DNA from: Clostridia bacterium
GTDB taxonomy: Bacteria > Bacillota > Clostridia > Oscillospirales > CAG-272
DNA length: 34,699 nucleotides
Assembly: GCA_017445085.1 (NCBI GenBank)
Contig: JAFSUT010000055.1
Span: forward strand, 1-34,699
Direction of reading: 5' to 3'
Program-made: the position numbers and the translations under genes
The notes under the pieces: model-generated
Told to the model about the DNA's origin: nothing
What the model saw: the letters and a program-made list of their open reading frames with translations, nothing else
Databases searched by the model: none
In this document: one piece after another, positions 8,064-14,324 of the stretch
How positions within the stretch are numbered: the first letter of the stretch is position 1
How the letters are laid out: every line of letters begins with the position of its first letter

Positions 8064-9850
8064 AACTTGCAAGCGTTTCGGATCACATCGAAGAGATCCT
8101 GAAATTTCGCGGCATCGACCGTGCCAACCGTGACGGCGCGTTTGCCGCGTGCGAAAACGTGCGGGTCTGCTCGCCGGAGGAGATCGAGTCGCTCCTCGCC
8201 GCCGCAAACGTCGATATCATGGCGGGGAGCCTTTTGCCAGAAGAGGGCGTGTATACCACCTACGCCGACTGTGACGACAACTATGAAACCTATATGCCAA
8301 ACAGCGAAATGTTTTTGCGCATCGCGCCGAAACGGGTGCTGAAAGAGCGCGGCAATACCGGGATCATGCGCATGATGATCGGGCGCACGAGCAAATACGG
8401 CAAAAACGAGCACGGCTACCGCCACATCCTCGGCGCGTATCAATACGACGGGCGGCTGTATATCCTTTACGACGCGGTCTACCGGATCCTCGACCAGCGC
8501 TTTGGGGATAGTACGCTTACCAACGAGAACGGATGGCTCATCAATACCTATACCAGCGAAAAAACCGGCATCTGTAATCTCTTTCAACTTTGGATGGATG
8601 AAATTTTGCCAAGCGGACAGATCTCTTCGATTTTGCTGGACGCCGTTGAGAAGCAGAAGAACAGTATTTCAAACAACGTCGCAAAGGATATGACGGTAAA
8701 AACGGAGGATGGCTACCGCCATATCACGGCGGAGTTTTCGCCACCCATTTACGGTGTTTCGCTTTATTATGACACCACGTACGAGCGATATTACGATACG
8801 CTGCACGACGCGGCGCTCCCCGACGCCTCGTTTACGGCGCGCACGGTGGTGTCCTGCCGCGATCACAGGTATACCTACCGCCTGATTTTGCCGGATATGT
8901 TGTTTGTCACGGTGGACGACGAGGGCTGCACGCTCACTTCTCTCGGTGAAGATCTGCCGCCCTTTACGTACGCGGTACAGCACTTCGGGCGGCTGTTCGG
9001 CATCGTCGGCGATCGTCTGTACGCCAGCCGCGTCGGGGATTTTACCGATTTTACACCCCCGAGCGACCCGAGTGCCGATCCGGACGGGCCGTATTTCACC
9101 ACGGCGGTCGGGGGCGACGGGGATTTCACCGCCGTCTGCTCGTTTGACGGCAAACTCATCGCGTTTACGAAAAACCGGATGCTGACCACCGTCGGACAGT
9201 CCCTGCCGTTTACCTGGCGACAGATCGCCGCCGTCGGGTGCGCCGACGCCGCCGCAGTTTGCACACAGGCAAAGGAGATCTGTTTTGTCTCCGCGGACGG
9301 CGTTTATCTGTGGAGCGGCGGCAAAGTCGCCGTGATCTCCGGCGCGCTCGGACTTGCGGAGTATACCGGCGCGACCCTTTCTTTTGTCGGAGATCTCCTC
9401 GTTTTGTGCAAAGGAACGCGCCTTTATTTTTATGATACGAAAAGCGGACTTTGGAGCTTGCGCACGGTGGAGAACGGCACACGGCTTTGCGGCGGAGAGG
9501 GCGGCGCCGCACTTTGCACGGGCACCGGCGGCACCGGAGTTTGCCGCCTGTTTTCGGCAGACGGGGACTTTTCGTTTTCCCTGCGGACAAACAGTTGGAA
9601 ACGGCGTCGGATCTTGTCGGTCTCCGTGCGCGCGGCGATCTCGCCGACCGCCTCGCTCTCGCTTGCCGCGGCGGACGGCAGCGCGGTTTATGAATTTCAC
9701 GGCGACGGGGAAATGCAGACCTATACCGCGCGGTTGCGGCATCATTATGCAACGTCGGATATTTTGCGCTTTTTGGGGCACGGCAAGGTCAAAATTTACA
9801 ACGTTGCACTGCATACGCAAACGCTTGGCCGCGGGCGGCGGAATATTTGA
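8060..9850 (+). CDS. Large beta-rich tail hub/DNA-stabilisation-type protein
   Basis: The product has 596 residues with a GTG start overlapping the preceding stop (GTGA) behind CGGAGG. From about residue 230 to 560 the sequence falls into repeated short beta units of the type xGRLFGIVGDRLYASRVGDFTDF, xDGKLIAFTKNRMLTTVG, CFVSADGVYLWSGGKVAVIS and LLVLCKGTRLYFYDTKSG, the pattern of a beta-propeller. P22 gp10 and T7 gp12, which close the portal channel and form the short tail, are beta-propeller proteins encoded at this position. This gene is the main reason to call the element podovirus-like. The family call is inference from repeat pattern, size and order. Confidence 0.65.
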   Translation: MKLASVSDHIEEILKFRGIDRANRDGAFAACENVRVCSPEEIESLLAAANVDIMAGSLLPEEGVYTTYADCDDNYETYMPNSEMFLRIAPKRVLKERGNTGIMRMMIGRTSKYGKNEHGYRHILGAYQYDGRLYILYDAVYRILDQRFGDSTLTNENGWLINTYTSEKTGICNLFQLWMDEILPSGQISSILLDAVEKQKNSISNNVAKDMTVKTEDGYRHITAEFSPPIYGVSLYYDTTYERYYDTLHDAALPDASFTARTVVSCRDHRYTYRLILPDMLFVTVDDEGCTLTSLGEDLPPFTYAVQHFGRLFGIVGDRLYASRVGDFTDFTPPSDPSADPDGPYFTTAVGGDGDFTAVCSFDGKLIAFTKNRMLTTVGQSLPFTWRQIAAVGCADAAAVCTQAKEICFVSADGVYLWSGGKVAVISGALGLAEYTGATLSFVGDLLVLCKGTRLYFYDTKSGLWSLRTVENGTRLCGGEGGAALCTGTGGTGVCRLFSADGDFSFSLRTNSWKRRRILSVSVRAAISPTASLSLAAADGSAVYEFHGDGEMQTYTARLRHHYATSDILRFLGHGKVKIYNVALHTQTLGRGRRNI

Positions 9851-9876
9851 CGCGCGGCAGAAAGGAAAAGATAACT

Positions 9877-10881
9877 ATGGAAATTGAGTTTTCGGTGCGG
9901 GGCAGTCAGATCACCCTGCGCCATCAACCGCCGCTCGCCGGCGGCAGCGTCGGCGTCGTTTTTGCAAAGTTCACCTTTGACGCGGCGTGGGATCGTTTTG
10001 CCAAAACGGCGGTCTTTTGTACCGATTTCGGCGCAGAGACGGTCCTCCTTGCCGACGACGGGGCGGAACTGCCCGCCGCCGTCACCGCGTGCGGCGGTGA
10101 AGTTTCGGTCGGGGTATTCGGCGTCCTCGGTACGCAAAAGATCACCACCGACCTGTGCAGGATCCGTTTTGCCAACGGCACGCCGACGTCGCCGTCGGTC
10201 CTGCCGCGCCCGAGCGAAGCGATCTATACCGAGATCCTCGGACATTTTGCCAAACTGGAACATCCAACGGTCAGCGCCGAGGCGGGCGAAACCGCCGACG
10301 TGACCTTCTCCGCCGACGGTGATACGGCAAGTTTTGCGTTTACCCTGCCGCGCGGTGCAAAAGGCGACACGGGTGCAAAAGGCGACAAAGGTGACACGGG
10401 TGCGACCGGTGCAAAAGGCGACAAAGGCGACAAAGGTGACAAAGGCGACACGGGCGACACCGGCGCGGCGGGGTACACGCCGGTGAAAGGCGTGGACTAC
10501 TGGACGCAAGCGGACAAAGCGGAGATGGAAAGCGCGGTCAGGCGCAGCATCACAAAAGCGGACGTGGGGCTTGCAAACGCGGACAACACAAGCGACATGG
10601 ACAAGCCGGTCTCGACCGCGGTACAAAGCGCGCTTGACGGGAAAGTGGCTAAGCGTGATATATTTTTTGATGACGTATTTTTTACGGATGATATTGTGGT
10701 CTTCGATCAAGACGGCAAACTTCTGGACTCCGGCTATTCCGTATGGGATATTGACACCAAAGTGGAATATATGCAGGGCGTGGCAAACGCGGGTAAAGTG
10801 CTGACGGTCGGCGCGGACGGCAATGTTACGTTGACTGCGCCGCAAAGTCTGTTTCCGTCGGCGGAAAGCGGGGCGTTTTAA
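9877..10881 (+). CDS. Collagen-like tail fibre/adhesin
   Basis: The product has 334 residues. ATG 9877 follows AAAGGAAAAG; no gene overlap here. Three parts are visible: an N-terminal beta-rich domain (1-150) that probably docks to the virion; a run of 13 Gly-X-Y triplets (160-198, mostly GDK, GDT, GAK, GAT) that should form a collagen-like triple helix; and a C-terminal part starting YTPVKGVDYWT, with the common phage-fibre motif KADVGLANADNTSDMDKPVS (about 227-246). The triplets are rich in Lys-Asp pairs, which stabilise bacterial collagens lacking hydroxyproline. It should bind the host surface. Its stop overlaps the next start by one base. Confidence 0.85.
   Translation: MEIEFSVRGSQITLRHQPPLAGGSVGVVFAKFTFDAAWDRFAKTAVFCTDFGAETVLLADDGAELPAAVTACGGEVSVGVFGVLGTQKITTDLCRIRFANGTPTSPSVLPRPSEAIYTEILGHFAKLEHPTVSAEAGETADVTFSADGDTASFAFTLPRGAKGDTGAKGDKGDTGATGAKGDKGDKGDKGDTGDTGAAGYTPVKGVDYWTQADKAEMESAVRRSITKADVGLANADNTSDMDKPVSTAVQSALDGKVAKRDIFFDDVFFTDDIVVFDQDGKLLDSGYSVWDIDTKVEYMQGVANAGKVLTVGADGNVTLTAPQSLFPSAESGAF
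10354..10470 (+). repeat. Nine-base collagen-triplet repeat inside the fibre gene
   Basis: Thirteen in-frame Gly-X-Y codon triplets built from a few 9-mers such as GGCGACAAA and GGTGCAAAA. The low sequence complexity makes this tract prone to slippage in steps of 9 bases, which would change fibre length without frameshift. Confidence 0.9.
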
Positions 10882-11498
10882 TGAGCAAATACGTGATTGA
10901 CTCGACAACCCTCACCGCCCTCGGCAGCGCGGTGCGCGGCACGGACGGGAGCGCGGCGCTCCTCTCTCCGGCGCAAATGGCGGCGAAAATGCAAAACTAC
11001 TTTGTCCGCACGGTCTACGGCGACGGGACGAAAGTTCTGTCGGTTTCTCTGCCGTTTTATCCGGACGTGCTGTACGTCCGCGCGGCGTCCCCGTATTCGG
11101 CGGCTGTCCGGTATGGGGAAATCATGATGATATACGACCTGCGCTCGTTTTTGCGGTACAACGGAATCAACCGCGTCGCGGCGTCCAATACATGGCAAGC
11201 ACAGGTGCTTGCCAATACGGCGGAAAACCGACCGACGTATGAAAACGGTGTGCTGACGCTTACGGGTGCAGCAATCAGCGGACACGACTTCGTTTTTCCC
11301 GCGGTGGCGTATACGTTGGTTGCGGTAAAGACCACCGACAAAACCGACAGGGAACTGCTGACTGAAGTTGTTGCCGGACTGCCCGACAGTGCGTACACGG
11401 CGACCTTTTCGCAGTACCGCGTGAATGCGACAGTCACAGAAAGCGAATGGGCGGCGCTGACACAGACAAAACCAAACGTGACGTTTGCTTTGACGTAG
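10881..11498 (+). CDS. Phage structural protein downstream of fibre
   Basis: The product has 205 residues; its ATG overlaps the fibre stop. The N-terminus SKYVIDSTTLTALGSAVRG, followed by a Ser/Ala-rich region and LLSPAQMAAKM, matches a short N-terminal module seen on many tail-fibre-associated proteins of Clostridia phages (Y-V-x-D-S-T-x-L-T-A-x-A-x-A-I-R type). The remainder is beta-rich with aromatic residues. It is probably a secondary fibre or baseplate-type appendage. No enzyme motif is visible. Confidence 0.65.
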   Translation: MSKYVIDSTTLTALGSAVRGTDGSAALLSPAQMAAKMQNYFVRTVYGDGTKVLSVSLPFYPDVLYVRAASPYSAAVRYGEIMMIYDLRSFLRYNGINRVAASNTWQAQVLANTAENRPTYENGVLTLTGAAISGHDFVFPAVAYTLVAVKTTDKTDRELLTEVVAGLPDSAYTATFSQYRVNATVTESEWAALTQTKPNVTFALT

Positions 11499-11510
11499 AA
11501 AGGAAGAAAA

Positions 11511-11660
11511 ATGCAAAAACGAATTGTACTTGCGGCGGATGAGGGCAAATGCCTCACCGACGGCACAACCTTTGCAAAGGTTGTATATCTCGCGGTCGGC
11601 GACGGCGGCGAGACGTGGGCGGAAGTGGACGCGCCGGACGAAAGCGAGGAAGTTTTATGA
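11511..11660 (+). CDS. 49-residue phage protein between fibre and lysis genes
   Basis: A short ORF with AAAGGAAG 5-6 nt before ATG 11511; the product starts MQKRIVLAADEGKCLTDG, continues with AKVVYLAVGDGGETWAEV and ends DAPDESEEVL. Small proteins of this size and pattern (hydrophobic beta strands, a conserved Asp/Gly turn, acidic tail) commonly sit between the fibre and holin genes in phages of Clostridia. Its stop overlaps the next start (ATGA at 11657), which supports it as a real, translationally coupled gene. The function is unknown. Confidence 0.7.
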   Translation: MQKRIVLAADEGKCLTDGTTFAKVVYLAVGDGGETWAEVDAPDESEEVL

Positions 11661-11878
11661 CATGGGAAATTGCGGTGGCGATCGTCGGCTTTATCGGCTC
11701 GGTGCTGGCGCTGGTACGCCCGATCGTCAGTCTCAACGGAAACATCACAAAACTGTCCTGCGCGATCGACGCGCTAAATACGCGGCTGGACACCACCGAC
11801 CGGCGGCTGAACGCCCACGCGGACAAGCTCGACGAGCACGAAAAGCGCATCATTGTGCTGGAGGGAAAAGCAAAATAG
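11657..11878 (+). CDS. Membrane-anchored coiled-coil lysis-module protein (XhlA-like role)
   Basis: The product has 73 residues and is coupled by ATGA to the gene before. Residues 4-24 form a transmembrane helix (EIAVAIVGFIGSVLALVRPIV); the rest is a coiled coil (NITKLSCAIDALNTRLDTTD... with heptad hydrophobics, ending HEKRIIVLEGKAK). Proteins of this form next to holins help anchor or time lysis, as XhlA does in PBSX, although XhlA has the reverse topology (coil then membrane segment). The role is inferred from architecture and position. Confidence 0.7.
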   Translation: MTWEIAVAIVGFIGSVLALVRPIVSLNGNITKLSCAIDALNTRLDTTDRRLNAHADKLDEHEKRIIVLEGKAK

Positions 11879-11882
11879 AAAC

Positions 11883-12030
11883 GCTTCTCCTTGAGGAGAA
11901 GCTGCCGCCGTAGGCGGCTGATGAGGTGTAGGCGCGCAAGCGCCGTAACAGAGTAAATGGGGAATGATATGCTTTGCTCACACCTCATCCGGGCGGCTTC
12001 GCCGCCCACCTTCCCCTCACAGGGGAAGGC
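11883..12030. repeat. Palindromic MITE/REP-like intergenic repeat
   Basis: The gap between two phage genes is filled by an interrupted inverted repeat. The left half has GCTTCTCC/GGAGAAGC, then GCCGCC-GTA-GGCGGC, then TGATGAGGTGT; the right half mirrors it with ACACCTCATC, then GGGCGGC-TTC-GCCGCCC (11991-12007), then CTTCCCC/GGGGAAG (12011-12029). The centre holds GGCGC-GCAA-GCGCC. Such units (CACCTCATC plus GCCGCC hairpin plus CTTCCCCTC) are, from memory, widespread between genes in Oscillospiraceae and behave like non-autonomous elements. Its presence inside the phage block suggests long residence in the host. Confidence 0.75.
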
Positions 12031-12060
12031 TTGAAGAACTGTGAACAGAAAGGAGAAAAA

Positions 12061-12624
12061 ATGAACATACCATTTATCGGCGGAAAATGCAAACTGACCT
12101 CGCCGTTTGGCACGCGGACGCTGAACGGCAAAAGCGACTACCACAGCGGGTACGATCTTGTCGGCGTCGGTTCCGACGAGGTGACGGCGATCGCGCCCGG
12201 CAAGGTGGTGCAAAGCCGTATGGTCACCGACAAGGCAAACAAAACCTGGGAGTGGGGCAACTATATCTGCGTACAAGGGGATGACGGTCTGCTCTACTAC
12301 TACTGCCATCTCAAACTGCGGTCGGTCGCCGTGGGCAAAATCGTCAAGGTCGGCGACCTGCTCGGCGTGATGGGGAACACGGGGTATTCTTTCGGCGCGC
12401 ATTTGCACCTGGAAGTGCGCAAGGACGGAAAGGCGATCTGCCCCGAGGGTGTTTGCGGCATCCCGAACAAGGTCGGCACGTATGAAGAAGATCCGCTCGA
12501 CCGTGCGCTTGCGGTGCTTGCGGCAAAGGGCGTCATCAACTCGCCCGACTATTGGGCAAAGGTCGCGCCGACGGTGAAGTATCTGCCCGAACTTCTCCGA
12601 AAGATGGCGGAGCGTCTCGGATGA
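12061..12624 (+). CDS. M23-family peptidase, phage endolysin
   Basis: The product has 187 residues. ATG 12061 follows AAAGGAG at 6 nt. It is a LytM-type zinc metallopeptidase that cuts peptide cross-links of peptidoglycan. The catalytic set is present: HSGYDL (His and Asp zinc ligands, near residue 28-33), and HLHLEV (near 119-124), with SPFGTR and NTGYSFGAHLH flanking as usual for the family. The last 45 residues (DPLDRALAVLAAKGVINSPDYW...) form a small helical domain also seen on clostridial lysins and probably binds the wall. There is no signal peptide, so export needs the holin-like proteins encoded next. The stop overlaps the next ATG. Confidence 0.9.
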   Translation: MNIPFIGGKCKLTSPFGTRTLNGKSDYHSGYDLVGVGSDEVTAIAPGKVVQSRMVTDKANKTWEWGNYICVQGDDGLLYYYCHLKLRSVAVGKIVKVGDLLGVMGNTGYSFGAHLHLEVRKDGKAICPEGVCGIPNKVGTYEEDPLDRALAVLAAKGVINSPDYWAKVAPTVKYLPELLRKMAERLG

Positions 12625-12872
12625 GGACGATGGACGTGATTCTGTGCATTGTGGGGGCGGCGCTTGCCGCCTTTACGGTTTCGATGGTGGTGATCTATTG
12701 CGTCACGGGCGGCATCCCCGACACGCTTTGCACCTGTGTGTTTGCGGCGCTCGGCGGGGAGTGCGGCGTGATGGGCTGGATCAAGACCACGAAAGAGAGA
12801 ATGCGGGAGAGACAATACGAATTGGAGGACAAACAAAATGAAAACATTGCTACAGAAGTTGAACAGCCGTAA
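12621..12872 (+). CDS. Small two-helix membrane protein of the lysis module
   Basis: The product has 83 residues and is coupled by ATGA to the endolysin. Residues 5-27 (DVILCIVGAALAAFTVSMVVIYC) and about 33-54 (PDTLCTCVFAALGGECGVMGWI) are hydrophobic, followed by a charged tail (KTTKERMRERQYELEDKQ). Small proteins with this layout accompany endolysins in many clostridial prophages; a holin or holin-regulator role is likely but not proven. Its end overlaps the next gene by 35 nt in another frame. Confidence 0.7.
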   Translation: MRTMDVILCIVGAALAAFTVSMVVIYCVTGGIPDTLCTCVFAALGGECGVMGWIKTTKERMRERQYELEDKQNENIATEVEQP

Positions 12873-13080
12873 ATTTATTACGGCGCTTGTCGGCATGGTC
12901 GGCGGCATTCTCTTGATTGCAAACGGTAATACGACCGAGGGGACGACCGCGCTTGTCGGCTCGATCCTCGGGTATCTCGCCGCCGAGGGGCTTGTGGATC
13001 TTGCGGCGGTCAAAAAGACCGCCGAAAAAACGGCAGAAAATGAAGTCGAACGGAATGACGACTTCGGATATAGTGATTGA
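12838..13080 (+). CDS. Phage holin
   Basis: The product has 80 residues; ATG 12838 follows TTGGAGGA. It begins MKTLLQKLNSRKFITALVG and has hydrophobic segments at about 13-29 and 37-53, separated by a short polar turn (NGNTTEGTT), then a charged tail. The opening LLQKLxSRKF and the closing AAEGLVDLA are typical of small clostridial phage holins. It should form membrane pores that release the M23 endolysin. It is the last gene of the phage block, and a strong terminator follows. Confidence 0.8.
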   Translation: MKTLLQKLNSRKFITALVGMVGGILLIANGNTTEGTTALVGSILGYLAAEGLVDLAAVKKTAEKTAENEVERNDDFGYSD

Positions 13081-13150
13081 CCCCTGACAGAACCGGCACG
13101 ATCGGGTATCATTATCCATACAAGGAACGAGTAGTTATACTCAGCAAGAG

Positions 13151-13197
13151 AAAGCCCTGTATGCGCTGAAATTTGCGCGTACAGGGCTTTTTTCTTT
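13151..13197 (+). terminator. Intrinsic terminator ending the phage operon
   Basis: AAAGCCCTGTATGCGC (13151-13166) pairs with GCGCGTACAGGGCTTT (13175-13190), a 16-bp stem with one G-T pair, followed by TTTCTTTTT. It lies 70 nt after the holin stop. The 13081-13150 stretch shows nothing else. Confidence 0.85.
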
Positions 13198-13235
13198 TTG
13201 CGGTCGGCAACTTGTCAAAGCGGGAAAAATAGGTC

Positions 13236-13263
13236 TTGACATTTTTACATTTTTGTGTAAAAT
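13236..13263 (+). promoter_or_regulatory. Strong promoter facing the 3' end of ssrA
   Basis: TTGACA (13236-13241), a 16-nt spacer and TAAAAT (13258-13263). Transcription would start near 13270 on the plus strand, where no CDS follows. It would run through about 80 nt into the hairpin at 13350-13379 and then antisense to ssrA. It is either an orphan promoter or the start of a small RNA. Confidence 0.6.
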
Positions 13264-13341
13264 AGAAGAGCATTCCGCGGCACCCGACGGGCAGTAATAA
13301 AGCAAACATAATCCAAAAAGTGTGGATTTTTCGTGGATTGA

Positions 13342-13379
13342 AATAAAAAAGGATTGAAAATACAACGATTTTCAATCCT
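13342..13379 (-). terminator. ssrA terminator
   Basis: A 12-bp perfect stem (AGGATTGAAAAT, 13350-13361, with ATTTTCAATCCT, 13368-13379). On the minus strand it is followed by a T-run (six T, then ATTTC). It begins one base after the tmRNA CCA end. Confidence 0.85.
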
Positions 13380-13380
13380 A

Positions 13381-13749
13381 TGGTGGAGGCGGGGGGAATC
13401 GAACCCCCGTCCGAAAACCTCTTAACAGGACCTTCTCCGGGTGCAGTCTGTCTTTTGTATTTCCCGCATTGGCCCGCCGACAGACAGGCTAACCCACGCG
13501 GTAGCTTTTTTCTTTATGATCGCTTCAAAAGCAAACAGGCGATGCACATTTACCACTGCATGACGCCCGTGCGGGAGCCGTGGTCCTCTCCCGGCGGACG
13601 GGCCGCCTCAATGGGCGGCGGCGCAGCTTACGCTGCCATTGCTACGTTATCGTTAGCGTTTAATTTTAAGTTTAGGGCTTTTTAAGGAGTTCCCCGACTC
13701 CTACCCGCTGATCCTGCCTCAAAATCCCCGTCGAAACCTTTACGCCCCC
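13381..13749 (-). ncRNA. ssrA: Transfer-messenger RNA (tmRNA)
   Basis: tmRNA rescues stalled ribosomes and tags the unfinished protein for proteolysis. The 5' GGGGGCG (from 13749) pairs with CGCCTCC before the encoded ACCA end at 13381, forming the tRNA-like acceptor stem. The T-arm GGGGG-TTCGATT-CCCCC is intact, and the 5' side reads GTAAAGGTTTCGACGGGGAT as in most one-piece tmRNAs. The tag frame is 13657-13628 and encodes ANDNVAMAA then TAA, if GCT is the resume codon as its TAAAC context suggests. The RNA is 369 nt. It lies 9 nt after smpB with no clear promoter of its own between them, so it is probably processed from a joint transcript. Confidence 0.96.
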
Positions 13750-13758
13750 ATATCAAAA

Positions 13759-14220
13759 TCATCCGCGATTTTTCATCGCGCGGTCGATGTCGCGCTCCGA
13801 CTGCCGCTTGGCGTCGGTCTGCCGCTTGTCATAGAGTTTTTTACCCTTGCAAAGTCCGACTTCCATCTTGACGTGCGCGCCGCGAAAATAAAGCGACAGC
13901 GGAATCAGTGCAAGCCCGTCTTCCTTGACCTTGCCGAGCAGGCGCATGATCTCACGCTTGTGCATCAGGAGCTTTTTATCCCGGAGCGGCGCACGGTTGT
14001 AGATATTGCCCTTTTCATACGGGCTGATATGCACGCCGAGCGCAAAAAGTTCGCCGTCCTTGATCTCACAATAGGCGTCTTTGAGATTGACCGCCCCTTG
14101 CCGCAAGGACTTGACCTCGGTGCCGTAGAGCGCGATGCCCGCCTCGTATTTATCCAGCACAAAATACTCGTGGTACGCTTTTTTGTTTTGCGCGATCAAT
14201 TTTGTTGCGGTCTGTTCCAT
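13759..14220 (-). CDS. smpB: SsrA-binding protein SmpB
   Basis: The product has 153 residues, the normal length. It binds the tRNA-like end of tmRNA and fits it into the stalled ribosome. Hallmarks are IAQNKKAYHEYFVLDKYEAGI at the N-terminal side, GTEVKSLRQGAVNLKDAY (about 33-50), the HISPYEKGN strand, and the basic C-terminal tail KGKKLYDKRQTDAKRQSERDIDRAMK that reads the mRNA channel. ATG 14220 follows AAAGGAGGTG. The gene sits directly upstream of ssrA, its RNA partner. Confidence 0.97.
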   Translation of the reverse strand: MEQTATKLIAQNKKAYHEYFVLDKYEAGIALYGTEVKSLRQGAVNLKDAYCEIKDGELFALGVHISPYEKGNIYNRAPLRDKKLLMHKREIMRLLGKVKEDGLALIPLSLYFRGAHVKMEVGLCKGKKLYDKRQTDAKRQSERDIDRAMKNRG

Positions 14221-14252
14221 ACCGGCACCTCCTTTACTGCAAGTTTGATATC

Positions 14253-14281
14253 AGTATACCCCGTTTCACTTTCCAAATCAA
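14253..14281 (-). promoter_or_regulatory. Promoter of smpB-ssrA
   Basis: On the minus strand: TTGATT (14276-14281), 17 nt, TATACT (14253-14258), about 30 nt before the smpB start. Confidence 0.7.
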
Positions 14282-14324
14282 GTAAAAACGGCAATTGTAA
14301 TCAAAATGTAACCGTTGGGCGCGC

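Noticed and set aside
10354..10470. CRISPR-like array
   Set aside because: The repeats are in-frame 9-mers of a collagen-like protein with no spacers; no CRISPR array or cas gene is seen anywhere in the window.
11883..12030. Insertion sequence
   Set aside because: There is no transposase frame inside the palindromic element; it can only be a non-autonomous repeat.
13381..13420. ssrA 3' end as the phage attachment site
   Set aside because: Phages often use it, and the block is adjacent, but no second copy of the tmRNA 3' end is visible at the left side and no integrase is present in the window.
13380..13685. Open frame beginning MVEAGGIEPPSENL across the tmRNA
   Set aside because: It is a translation of the antisense strand of ssrA; this VEAGGIEPPS-type peptide is a well-known false protein from tmRNA/tRNA 3' ends.
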